DNA of 48,983 nt, taken from the NCBI GenBank assembly GCA_016211085.1, contig JACQSY010000069.1:1-48983 (forward strand). The letters are read 5' to 3'. The stretch's first letter is position 1; every line of letters starts with the position of its first letter. This DNA comes from Acidobacteriota bacterium (GTDB lineage: Bacteria > Acidobacteriota > UBA6911 > RPQK01 > JACQSY01). The notes under the pieces are model-generated. The model saw only the letters and a program-made list of their open reading frames with translations, had not been told where the DNA came from and made no database searches. The position numbers and the translations under genes are program-made. Of the stretch, positions 1 to 6,816 are shown piece after piece.

Positions 1-72
1 CAGCATCTCGGACGGGTCGAGCAGTTGACTAATCAGTTGGTCGCGCTTTCGTTTCCTCCCCTTCTGTTTCAT
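1..72 (-). CDS. N-terminal fragment of an unidentified protein, running off the left edge
   Basis: An open frame on the minus strand starts with ATG at 72 and reads 24 codons to the window edge. The visible peptide is very basic at its start (MKQKGRKRKRDQ) and continues into LISQLLD. Basic N termini like this occur in transposases and other DNA-binding proteins, but too little is visible for a family call. The 12-bp sequence TCATTTCTTTAG at its start (69-80) recurs at 116-127. No strong Shine-Dalgarno sequence precedes the ATG. It may not be a real gene. Confidence 0.25.
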   Translation of the reverse strand, partial: MKQKGRKRKRDQLISQLLDPSEML

Positions 73-200
73 TTCTTTAGATGAAACTATTCTAACCCAT
101 TCCGTCTGACAAAAATCATTTCTTTAGGAAAATCAGAATCGTCCGCGCCAAAATTTGGGGGAGGGCAAGGTCAAATGCAGAGCTTGGCCGGCGCGTGATC

Positions 201-250
201 AGAGGCGCGCGCGAAGCGCCAGCGGAGCAAGCGCTGGTTTGGACCAGGAG
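201..250 (+). repeat. Left half of dispersed palindromic repeat, copy 1, interrupted by the IS66 element
   Basis: This half begins AGAGGCGCGCGCGAAGCGCC and is almost identical to the intact copy at 3854-3930. Its missing right half (CGCTCGTTCC through GCGCCTCT) lies at 3792-3813, on the far side of the IS66 element. Joining 201-250 to 3792-3813 restores a complete repeat with matching ends AGAGGCGC and GCGCCTCT. Confidence 0.8.
243..250. repeat. Target-site duplication ACCAGGAG, left copy
   Basis: The octamer ACCAGGAG lies just outside the left end of the IS66 element and is repeated at 3784-3791 outside the right end. Eight bases is the duplication length known for the IS66 family. The exact boundary is uncertain by one base, because G250 could belong to the inverted repeat or to the duplication. 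Confidence 0.75.
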
Positions 251-301
251 CGTGTCCTTCCGGCAAGCCTGCATGAAATTCCTCTAAAAGCATTGCTATA
301 G

Positions 302-338
302 TCAGCTGTTGAGCAAAGCGCTCAAGGAGGACAGCTGA
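302..338 (+). promoter_or_regulatory. Hairpin displaying the tnpA ribosome binding site as a bulge
   Basis: TCAGCTGT (302-309) pairs perfectly with ACAGCTGA (331-338), which abuts the tnpA ATG at 339. Inside it TGAGC (310-314) pairs with GCTCA (320-324). The Shine-Dalgarno AGGAGG (325-330) is left as an unpaired bulge on the 3' arm. Such a structure could limit tnpA translation, including from outside transcripts. This is read from complementarity only. Confidence 0.5.
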
Positions 339-743
339 ATGAACCGCAGAAACAAAGTGGAAAGTTCAAAGCGTCTGGCGCGAGCGTTGCGGCGATTCGA
401 GCGTTGGCGCCAGACCCGCAAGAGTGTGTCGCCGATCCCGAAGGCGCTGTGGGCATCGGCGGTAGAAGCGGCCAGAGAGTGCGGCGTCAATGCTGCTGCC
501 CAAAAGCTTCGTCTTGACTACAACGCCCTGAAGAAACGCTTCCAGGCATGCCCCTCCAACTCCTCTCCTGCGAAGGTCACGCCGGCCTTTGTCGAGCTGA
601 TCGGACCGCACCCCGGCCGGAGCTTGGAATGTATTCTGGAGCTGGAGGATGTCAGCGGTGCCCGGATGCGGATTTCGCTCAAGGGTGCGGAGAGTTCCGA
701 TCTGGCGGCCCTGAGCCGGGCGCTCTGGAAAGGCGAAGCATGA
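339..743 (+). CDS. tnpA: IS66 accessory protein TnpA
   Basis: The product is a 134-residue basic protein. The ATG follows AAGGAGG (324-330) at 8-nt spacing. The middle part (about residues 45-75, PKALWASAVEAARECGVNAA onward) looks like the helix-turn-helix region of IS66 TnpA accessory proteins, which are required for IS66 transposition but whose biochemical role is unsettled. It is the first gene of the element and its stop codon overlaps the tnpB start (ATGA at 740-743), suggesting coupled translation. The family call rests on position and size as much as on the weak motif. Confidence 0.8.
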   Translation: MNRRNKVESSKRLARALRRFERWRQTRKSVSPIPKALWASAVEAARECGVNAAAQKLRLDYNALKKRFQACPSNSSPAKVTPAFVELIGPHPGRSLECILELEDVSGARMRISLKGAESSDLAALSRALWKGEA

Positions 744-1102
744 TCCAGATTGCGCCGCAGATGCGCATCCGCGTGGCGGTCGAGGCGGTGGATCCGCGGC
801 GGGGGATCGATGGTCTGGCGCGGCTCTGCCGGGACGTGCTGGCTGCGGATCCCTTCTCGGGAACGCTGTTTGTGTTTCGCAACCGTCGAGGCACCACTGT
901 CAAGATCCTGGTCTACGATGGCCAAGGATTTTGGCTCTGCCAGAAGCGTCTTTCGTCGGGCCGCTTTCGCTGGTGGCCGACCGCCACGGGCGTCGCGCTG
1001 AAGGCTCTGGAGGCCCACCAGCTGCAGGTGCTTCTGGCGGCCGGCAATCCGGCGGCGGCCCAAGGGGCGCCGGCGTGGCGGCGCCTGTTGCTTCCGGTTT
1101 AA
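740..1102 (+). CDS. tnpB: IS66 accessory protein TnpB (Orf2)
   Basis: The product is 120 residues. Hallmarks of the IS66 Orf2/TnpB family are clear: an N-terminal RIGVA-like segment (MRIRVAVEAVDPRRGIDGLA), then GTLFVFRNRRGTTVKILVYD and GFWLCQKRLSSGRFRW. This gene is unrelated to the RNA-guided TnpB nuclease of IS605 elements despite the shared name. The start ATG at 740 overlaps the tnpA stop. The protein is needed with TnpA and TnpC for full IS66 transposition in characterised elements; its molecular function is unknown. The next gene begins 18-42 nt downstream. Confidence 0.93.
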   Translation: MIQIAPQMRIRVAVEAVDPRRGIDGLARLCRDVLAADPFSGTLFVFRNRRGTTVKILVYDGQGFWLCQKRLSSGRFRWWPTATGVALKALEAHQLQVLLAAGNPAAAQGAPAWRRLLLPV

Positions 1103-1144
1103 AAAAGACTTGCGTTCCGGTTGAGTCCCTGCTACCTTGGCGGG

Positions 1145-2029
1145 GTGGAAGGGAGGTTCCGATACCGGGGGCGCGTGATTACGGAGGCGGAGGTCGCCTT
1201 CATTCGTCGGCTTATTGCCGACCATCCTCAAGTCAGTCGCCGGCGGCTTTCCGAGAAGCTGTGTGAGGCCTGGCGCTGGGTGCAGCCTAACGGTGTGCTG
1301 TGCGCCATGGTTTGCCGGGGGCTCATGCTGGCCCTTCACCGTGCGGGTCAGATCGAGCTTCCCCCGGCTCGGCAGCTCTCGAAAAATCCGCTCGTAGAGC
1401 GTAGCCGACCTGCACCGGTCGAGGTGGATCAAACCGTCCTGGTCGCCCCCTTGACCGAGCTTCGGCCGTTGGAGTTCGGCTCCGTCCGTCGCACCCCGGA
1501 GGAATCGCTCTTTAACAGCCTGCTGGAGCACCATCACTTTTTGCGTTACGTGCAGCCGGTGGGGGAGCAAATGAAATATCTCGTCTGGGCGTGCGGCCGA
1601 CCGGTGGCCTGTCTGGCCTGGTCCTCGGCGCCGCGTCACCTGGCGCCGCGCGATCGCTTCATCGGTTGGACGGCCGAGGCGCGCCGTCAGAATCTGCGCT
1701 ACGTGGCCTACAACAGCCGCTTTCTCATTCTGCCCTGGATTCAGGTCCCGTACCTGGCCTCCCACCTTCTGGCACGTATGGCCAAGATCCTGCCGCGCGA
1801 CTGGAAGCGGACGTATGGGCATCCGGTCTACTTCCTGGAGACCTTTGTCGATCCCGAGCGTTCCCGAGGGACATCTTATCGGGCCGCCAACTGGATCGTG
1901 CTGGGTACCACCACGGGTCGGGGCAAAAACGCGCCCACAAAAAAACCCACCCGCTCCCTCAAGCAGGTGCTCGGTTATCCCTTGATCAAGCATTTTCGCC
2001 GGCGCCTGAGTGAGGTAGAGGTAGGATGA
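1145..2029 (+). CDS. DruA-family (DUF4338) protein, cargo gene in IS66
   Basis: About 294 residues from GTG 1145; an upstream TTG at 1121 would add eight. The sequence matches the DUF4338 family named after DruA of the Druantia antiphage system. Diagnostic blocks include LEHHHFLRY, a long core with DRFIGW followed by RFLILPW and LASHLL, then FLETFVDPER, YRAANW and LGTTTGRGK near the C terminus. The N-terminal third has a helix-rich RRLSEKLCEAWRWVQPNG segment that could bind nucleic acid. It sits between tnpB and tnpC, and its TGA overlaps the tnpC ATG. No other Druantia gene is nearby, so a defence role cannot be assumed; a role in transposition is equally possible. The biochemical function of DruA is not established as far as I know. 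Confidence 0.85.
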   Translation: MEGRFRYRGRVITEAEVAFIRRLIADHPQVSRRRLSEKLCEAWRWVQPNGVLCAMVCRGLMLALHRAGQIELPPARQLSKNPLVERSRPAPVEVDQTVLVAPLTELRPLEFGSVRRTPEESLFNSLLEHHHFLRYVQPVGEQMKYLVWACGRPVACLAWSSAPRHLAPRDRFIGWTAEARRQNLRYVAYNSRFLILPWIQVPYLASHLLARMAKILPRDWKRTYGHPVYFLETFVDPERSRGTSYRAANWIVLGTTTGRGKNAPTKKPTRSLKQVLGYPLIKHFRRRLSEVEVG

Positions 2030-3717
2030 GGCAAAGCCCGGAGCGGCTTTCCCTGAATATGCACGATCTCGATGAAGTTCTGGAGCGAGCCCGGGCGATT
2101 CTCTCCCCGGAAGATTATCGGATTTTAAAAGCGGTGGTGAATACCCCGGCCTACGTGACTCGCGTCGCCGAGGACCGGAAAACCACGATCGTCCAACTGC
2201 GCCGGCTGCTGTTTGGATCGTCGAGCGAGAAGACGTCCAAGATCCTTCTGCTGTTGGAGCGCCTCGAGGAAGAGCCCGCCACCGATAGCCCAAGCGAAGC
2301 ATCCAGCGACGCTCAACGCCCAGAGCGTGAGGAAGAAGTCTCACCCCCGGCCGAGGCAAAACGACCGCCCCAGGGGCACGGCCGCAACGGCGCCCAGGCC
2401 TATCCGGGGGCGGAGAAGATCTCGGTCCCGCACCAAGGCTTTCGATCTGGTGATGCCTGCCCGGAGTGCCGGAAGGGCAAAGTCTACGGCTTACGCGATC
2501 CCGGCCTGCTGGTACGCATGGTAGGGCAAGCTCCGCTCCAGGCCTGCGTCTACGAACTGGAGAAACTGCGCTGCAATCTGTGCGGGGAAGTCTTTACCGC
2601 CGACCCGCCCAAGGGGGTGGGTCCCGAGAAGTACGACGCCACGGCCGGAAGCATGATCGCCCTTTTAAAGTACGGTAGCGGGCTTCCTTTTCACCGCCAG
2701 CAACAGTTGCAAGCCAGCCTGGGCATTCCCCCGCCCAGCTCGACGCAATGGCAGATTGTCCGGGACCTGGCCGGCGTCGTGGCGCCCGCTTACCAGGAAC
2801 TGGTCCGGCAGGCGGCCCAAGGCGAGGTCCTTCACAACGACGACACCGCCGTGAAGATTCTCGAACTGGCAGCCCCAGGCGCCCCACAGATCTCCCACGG
2901 GGAGGACCCCGAAGAGGACTTCGCGGGCCGCACCGGCATTTTTACTTCCGGTATTGTCTCCACACGCCAGGCCCGAAAAATCGCGCTCTTTTTCACCGGG
3001 CGAAAACACGCCGGGGAAAATCTAGCCGACGTGCTGGCCCAACGCGCCAGCGAGCTCGGTCCGCCCATCCAGATGTCCGATGCGCTCTCGCGCAATCTGC
3101 CCGGCCAACTGGAGGCCATTGTGGCCAACTGTCTGGCGCACAGCCGTCGCAAGTTTATCGATATGGCCGAAAGCTTTCCGGCCGAATGCCGCCACGTGCT
3201 GGAGGCGCTCGCGAAAGTCTACCGAAACGAGGCGCTCACCCGCGAGCAGGAGATGACGGCCCACGAACGCCTGAGCCTTCATCAGGCTGAAAGCGCTCCC
3301 GTGATGGAAGCGCTCCACGGGTGGCTCCGGGGTCAGTTCGAGGAAAAACGGGTGGAACCGAACTCCGGTTTGGGACGTGCGATCTCCTATATACTCAAGC
3401 GCTGGAAAAAGCTGACCTTGTTTTTGCGCGAGCCGGGCGCTCCGCTTGACAACAACGTCTGCGAGAGAGCGCTCAAGAAGGTTATTCTGCACCGAAAAAA
3501 CGCCCTCTTCTTTAAGACTCAGAAGGGCGCCCAGGTGGGCGACATCTTTATGAGCCTGATCTACACCTGCCAGCTTTCGGGCGCCAATCCCTTCGACTAT
3601 CTGACCGAACTCCAGAAACACGCTCAGGAGCTATCGGAGAACCCTGCAGAGTGGATGCCGTGGAACTACCGCCACACGCCCGAACGGGACGGCGCATCGC
3701 GCGAGCCCCCTGGCTGA
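2026..3717 (+). CDS. tnpC: IS66 family transposase TnpC
   Basis: This is the 563-residue DDE transposase of the element. An N-terminal helical stretch (about 20-75) leads to the RRLLFGSSSEK motif typical of IS66. A zinc ribbon follows at about 142-190 (CPEC and CNLC pairs). The catalytic region has HNDDTAVKILE (first Asp), QMSDALSRN (second Asp) and DNNVCERALKKVILHRKN (Glu). The reading frame is intact. The ATG at 2026 overlaps the stop of the DruA-family gene (ATGA), so translation is probably coupled. The stop is followed within 45 nt by the right inverted repeat. Confidence 0.96.
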   Translation: MRQSPERLSLNMHDLDEVLERARAILSPEDYRILKAVVNTPAYVTRVAEDRKTTIVQLRRLLFGSSSEKTSKILLLLERLEEEPATDSPSEASSDAQRPEREEEVSPPAEAKRPPQGHGRNGAQAYPGAEKISVPHQGFRSGDACPECRKGKVYGLRDPGLLVRMVGQAPLQACVYELEKLRCNLCGEVFTADPPKGVGPEKYDATAGSMIALLKYGSGLPFHRQQQLQASLGIPPPSSTQWQIVRDLAGVVAPAYQELVRQAAQGEVLHNDDTAVKILELAAPGAPQISHGEDPEEDFAGRTGIFTSGIVSTRQARKIALFFTGRKHAGENLADVLAQRASELGPPIQMSDALSRNLPGQLEAIVANCLAHSRRKFIDMAESFPAECRHVLEALAKVYRNEALTREQEMTAHERLSLHQAESAPVMEALHGWLRGQFEEKRVEPNSGLGRAISYILKRWKKLTLFLREPGAPLDNNVCERALKKVILHRKNALFFKTQKGAQVGDIFMSLIYTCQLSGANPFDYLTELQKHAQELSENPAEWMPWNYRHTPERDGASREPPG

Positions 3718-3783
3718 TCCGCTCTCCGCACGGCCTGACCAAACCCTTACTTTTACTTACACATGCTTACCGGAAGGACACGC

Positions 3784-3813
3784 ACCAGGAGCGCTCGTTC
3801 CACTCGCGCCTCT
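3784..3813 (+). repeat. Right half of palindromic repeat copy 1, with the right target duplication
   Basis: This segment starts with the second ACCAGGAG (3784-3791) and continues CGCTCGTTCC to GCGCCTCT (3806-3813). It is the counterpart of 201-250 and was separated from it by the IS66 insertion. Confidence 0.8.
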
Positions 3814-3853
3814 GAACACTGTGCTTGTGAGGACACGCTCACGCTGCGCCTTC

Positions 3854-3930
3854 AGAGGCGCGCGCGAAGCGCCAGCGGAGCAAGCGCTGGTGTTGATTGC
3901 ACCAGGAGCGCTCGTTCCACTTGCGCCTCT
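3854..3930 (+). repeat. Dispersed palindromic repeat, copy 2, intact
   Basis: The copy starts AGAGGCGC (3854-3861) and ends GCGCCTCT (3923-3930), which are perfect complements. Inside, GCAAGCGCTGGTG can pair with CACCAGGAGCGCTCG, with a short bulge. The whole unit can form one long hairpin. It lies 40 bp right of the interrupted copy 1 and ends 11 bp before the murQ stop codon. Confidence 0.8.
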
Positions 3931-3941
3931 GAACAGCGTTT

Positions 3942-4817
3942 TCAAACCTCGCCGAGAGCTTTCCGCAGGCTTCCATATTTTTCAATCAGCGCCCGGGCCT
4001 CTAGGGCTGTGACACCTCGCTTCAACATAATCACGCTTTCGGCAACACTCCCGCACTGCTCGAGAGCCGTGCGGGCCTTTTCCGCATCCTGTCCCGTGAT
4101 CTCCACCACAGTCCTGACGGCGCGCTCGAGCAGCTTTTGGTTCTTCCTCTGAACATTGATCATCAAGTTGCTATAGACATGACCCAGGCGGATCATGGCC
4201 GCCGTGGAGATCATATTCAAGACCATCTTTTGCGCAGTTCCAGCCTTCATTCGTGTGGAGCCGGTGAGCACCTCAGCCCCCGTCTCCACTTCAATTGCCA
4301 AATCCGCCTGCCGGCTTAGAGGTGACGACCGGTTGCAGCTGATGCCGACGGTGAGTGCTCCCACACTCCGGGCGTAGCTCACCGCACCCATCGTGTAGGG
4401 CGTACGCCCGCTGGCACTCAGGCCGACAACGACATCTACTTTGCTGATGTCGCGCTGCTGCATGTCACGACGCCCTGCCTCGGCATTGTCTTCAATCGAT
4501 TCATCAGCCTTGAAAAAAGCCTCGATACCCCCAGCCAGGATGCCTTGAACGCGGTCGGGTTCGATTCCAAAGGTGGGAGGGCATTCGGCCGCATCCAGCA
4601 CGCCGAGGCGGCCGCTGGTACCGGTCCCCACGTAAAGCAGCCGCCCGCCCTCTTTCAAGCGCGGGCAGATCGCATTCACCACGGCCGCAATTTGGGGAAT
4701 TGCTGGCTGGATAGCTAAAGCCGGCTGCTGGTCAGCCTCGTTAATGAGCTTTAGCACCTGGATTGTGTTGAGAAGGTCAATGTCTTTGGTTAGAGGATTG
4801 CGGTCTTCTGTGTTCAT
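3942..4817 (-). CDS. murQ: N-acetylmuramic acid 6-phosphate etherase MurQ
   Basis: The 291-residue product cleaves the D-lactyl ether of MurNAc-6-phosphate to give GlcNAc-6-phosphate in cell-wall recycling. The SIS sugar-isomerase fold is visible: GTGTSGR at about 64-70, the signature DAAECPPTFG with a conserved glutamate at about 78, an ESIED segment near 106-110, GLSASGRTPY near 137, and ISCN. TGSTRMKAGTAQK is also typical. The start was set at ATG 4815-4817 because GGAGGT lies five bases upstream; an upstream in-frame ATG gives a longer, poorer N terminus. It is divergent from a sodium symporter gene. No murK, anmK or murP is next to it. Confidence 0.96.
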   Translation of the reverse strand: MNTEDRNPLTKDIDLLNTIQVLKLINEADQQPALAIQPAIPQIAAVVNAICPRLKEGGRLLYVGTGTSGRLGVLDAAECPPTFGIEPDRVQGILAGGIEAFFKADESIEDNAEAGRRDMQQRDISKVDVVVGLSASGRTPYTMGAVSYARSVGALTVGISCNRSSPLSRQADLAIEVETGAEVLTGSTRMKAGTAQKMVLNMISTAAMIRLGHVYSNLMINVQRKNQKLLERAVRTVVEITGQDAEKARTALEQCGSVAESVIMLKRGVTALEARALIEKYGSLRKALGEV

Positions 4818-4918
4818 GGCACCTCCATAAAAGGACACTAGCAATTATCCTGTTTCCACCTGATAGTAGTTAATATGAAAGCCGGTTCGGCATCTGGGAC
4901 TCCAAATGGACTCGCCTC

Positions 4919-6670
4919 ATGAACTTCATTGATTGGACAGTGGTGGCCGCTTATTTTTTGATGAGCCTGGCGGTGGGACTTTACTACTCACGGCGTGCCG
5001 GGCGCGATACCAGTGAGTTTTTTCTTTCGGGACGCAACCTGCCCTGGTGGCTGGCTGGGACCTCGATGGTCGCTACCACCTTTGCAGCCGACACTCCCCT
5101 TGCCGTCACAGAACTAGTGGCGCGAAATGGAATCGCTGGGAACTGGTTGTGGTGGAATTTTCTGTTCGGTTCCACACTTACAGTTTTCTTTTTTGCGCGT
5201 TTGTGGCGCCGGGCGAACATAATGACCGACCTGGAGTTTATTGAACTCCGTTATTCGGGAAAACCTGCTTCCTTGCTCCGTGGGTTTCGCGCTCTTTATT
5301 TGGGGCTTTTCATCAATACCGTGATCATGGGATGGGTCAACCTGGCCATGGGGAGCATTCTTCAAGGTATGTTCGGAATCAGCGCAGAACAGGTGTTGTT
5401 TTATGTTTTTGCCAGCATGCTTCTGGTGGCGGTTTACTCGGCCCTGTCGGGGCTGTGGGGTGTGGCTTTGACCGATGCGCTTCAGTTCCTGGTCGCGATG
5501 ACCGGAACCATCGTTCTGGCCGTGGTAGTTTTGGACCTTCCCCAGGTTGGTGGAGTGTCCGGACTCCGAGAGCAGTTGCCGCCGTGGGCTTTTGAATTTA
5601 CACCGTCCCTGGGGGTAGGTGAGACCGCGGCCGGTTCCGCCTTAGGCCTGAGCGTCAGCGCTTTTGTAGCGTACCTGGGAATCCAGTGGTGGGCCTCCTG
5701 GTATCCAGGAGCGGAACCGGGCGGCGGCGGTTACGTGGCGCAGCGAATGATGTCGGCACGAGATGAGCGGCACTCACTGCTGGCGACGCTCTGGTTCACC
5801 GTCGCTCATTATTGCGTCAGGCCCTGGCCCTGGATCTTGGTGGGGCTTTCCACATTGGTTCTTTATCCCGATCTCGGTGCAGCTGAAAAGAAGCTGGGAT
5901 ACGTTTACGCCATGCGCGACTTTCTTCCGCCTGGATTGAAAGGCTTGCTGGTGGCGGCTTTTTTTGCGGCTTACATGTCGACCATTGCAACCCAGCTCAA
6001 CTGGGGCAGCTCTTACGTGATCAATGATTTTTATCGTCGTTTTGTAAGGCGGAATGCATCGGAAAAACATTACGTGCAAATCTCCAGGGTAGTGACGCTC
6101 CTGCTGATGCTAACTTCCGTTCTGGTGACGCTCGTGATTGAGACTATTTCCGGGGCCTGGCAGTTTGTCATAGAGGCTGGCGCCGGCCTGGGACTGGTTT
6201 TGATCCTTCGTTGGTACTGGTGGCGCATTAATGCCTGGAGTGAAATTGCCGCCACGCTTGCCCCGTTTGGGGCATACTTCTTCCTGAGGGAATTCACCAG
6301 CGTGACCTTTCCGGTCACTCTCTTTTACATAGTGGGCTTTACCACGGCAACCTGGCTGGTGGTGACTTTTTTGACGCATCCCACGGATGAAGAGCACCTT
6401 TTGCGTTTTTTCCGTCGCTGTCGGCCGGGAGGCATTGGTTGGAGGCAAGTTGCGAAGCGGGTTCCGGATATGCGGCTCAGCGATCAATTTAGCAGGATGT
6501 TTGTCAATTGGCTCTTGAGCATTCTGCTGGTGTACACCTTCTTGTTTGGAACGGGGAAAATTTTAGTCGCTGAGTACGCGGCTGGCGTGGCGTACTTTGT
6601 CACGGGTCTTGTCGCTGGCGCAGTCCTTTACCGCAACCTTCGCCTGGAGATGAGAAGGGAGTCCAAGTAA
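4919..6670 (+). CDS. Sodium:solute symporter (SSS family)
   Basis: A 583-residue integral membrane protein with about 13 hydrophobic segments, the first at about 5-23. The N-terminal part has the SSS-family pattern: SLAVGLYYSRR, then DTSEFFLSGRNLPWWLAG and the sodium-site-like TSMVATTFAADTP. A later segment, AAFFAAYMSTIATQLNWGSS, resembles the conserved TM8 region that contributes to the Na+ site. The family takes up sugars, amino acids, sialic acid and similar solutes by Na+ symport. Divergence from murQ suggests, without proving, an amino-sugar or muropeptide-derived substrate. No strong Shine-Dalgarno precedes the ATG. Confidence 0.9.
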   Translation: MNFIDWTVVAAYFLMSLAVGLYYSRRAGRDTSEFFLSGRNLPWWLAGTSMVATTFAADTPLAVTELVARNGIAGNWLWWNFLFGSTLTVFFFARLWRRANIMTDLEFIELRYSGKPASLLRGFRALYLGLFINTVIMGWVNLAMGSILQGMFGISAEQVLFYVFASMLLVAVYSALSGLWGVALTDALQFLVAMTGTIVLAVVVLDLPQVGGVSGLREQLPPWAFEFTPSLGVGETAAGSALGLSVSAFVAYLGIQWWASWYPGAEPGGGGYVAQRMMSARDERHSLLATLWFTVAHYCVRPWPWILVGLSTLVLYPDLGAAEKKLGYVYAMRDFLPPGLKGLLVAAFFAAYMSTIATQLNWGSSYVINDFYRRFVRRNASEKHYVQISRVVTLLLMLTSVLVTLVIETISGAWQFVIEAGAGLGLVLILRWYWWRINAWSEIAATLAPFGAYFFLREFTSVTFPVTLFYIVGFTTATWLVVTFLTHPTDEEHLLRFFRRCRPGGIGWRQVAKRVPDMRLSDQFSRMFVNWLLSILLVYTFLFGTGKILVAEYAAGVAYFVTGLVAGAVLYRNLRLEMRRESK

Positions 6671-6816
6671 TCCCAGCCTTTTGGAGGGTGGGTCACACCA
6701 GAGCAGGCTTGATGGACTCGCCGCGCGGCGAGCGTGCCGCAACGCAATCGGGGTGAACCGGTCAAAACGAACCGAACTTCGGACCTCGTGTTTCGCGGTT
6801 CAAGCTTCGCCAAGCT
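6671..6816. other. Convergent intergenic gap with a 16-bp perfect palindrome at 6717-6732
   Basis: CTCGCCGCGCGGCGAG (6717-6732) is its own reverse complement. It lies between the convergent ends of the symporter gene and glcF. Having no loop and no T tract, it is a poor classical terminator but could be a protein-binding site. A second small hairpin, AAGCTT/AAGCTT (6802-6807 and 6812-6817), overlaps the glcF stop codon. Confidence 0.4.

Larger units (their letters stand above)
251..3783 (+). mobile_element. Complete IS66-family element carrying tnpA, tnpB, a DruA-family gene and tnpC
   Basis: The element is about 3.5 kb. Its ends are imperfect inverted repeats of about 25 bp: 250-274 against the complement of 3759-3783, starting GCGTGTCCTTCCGG on both sides and then about four mismatches. 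An 8-bp direct repeat flanks it. Four genes run left to right. tnpA/tnpB and the DruA gene/tnpC each overlap as ATGA, so the set is probably one transcript. tnpA, tnpB and tnpC are the standard IS66 set; the fourth gene is cargo. All four frames are intact, so the element may still be mobile. Confidence 0.9.

Noticed and set aside
69..127. Direct repeat TCATTTCTTTAG (69-80 and 116-127)
   Set aside because: Only two short copies 47 bp apart; it may reflect a small local duplication and has no clear meaning.
1145..2029. A complete Druantia defence system
   Set aside because: Only the DruA-family gene is present. No DruB-E genes or large helicase lie in or near the element.
518..2359. A 613-codon open frame on the minus strand across tnpB, the DruA gene and tnpC
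   Set aside because: It is antisense to four well-supported IS66 genes, has a low-complexity basic composition and matches no family; it is a by-product of high GC.
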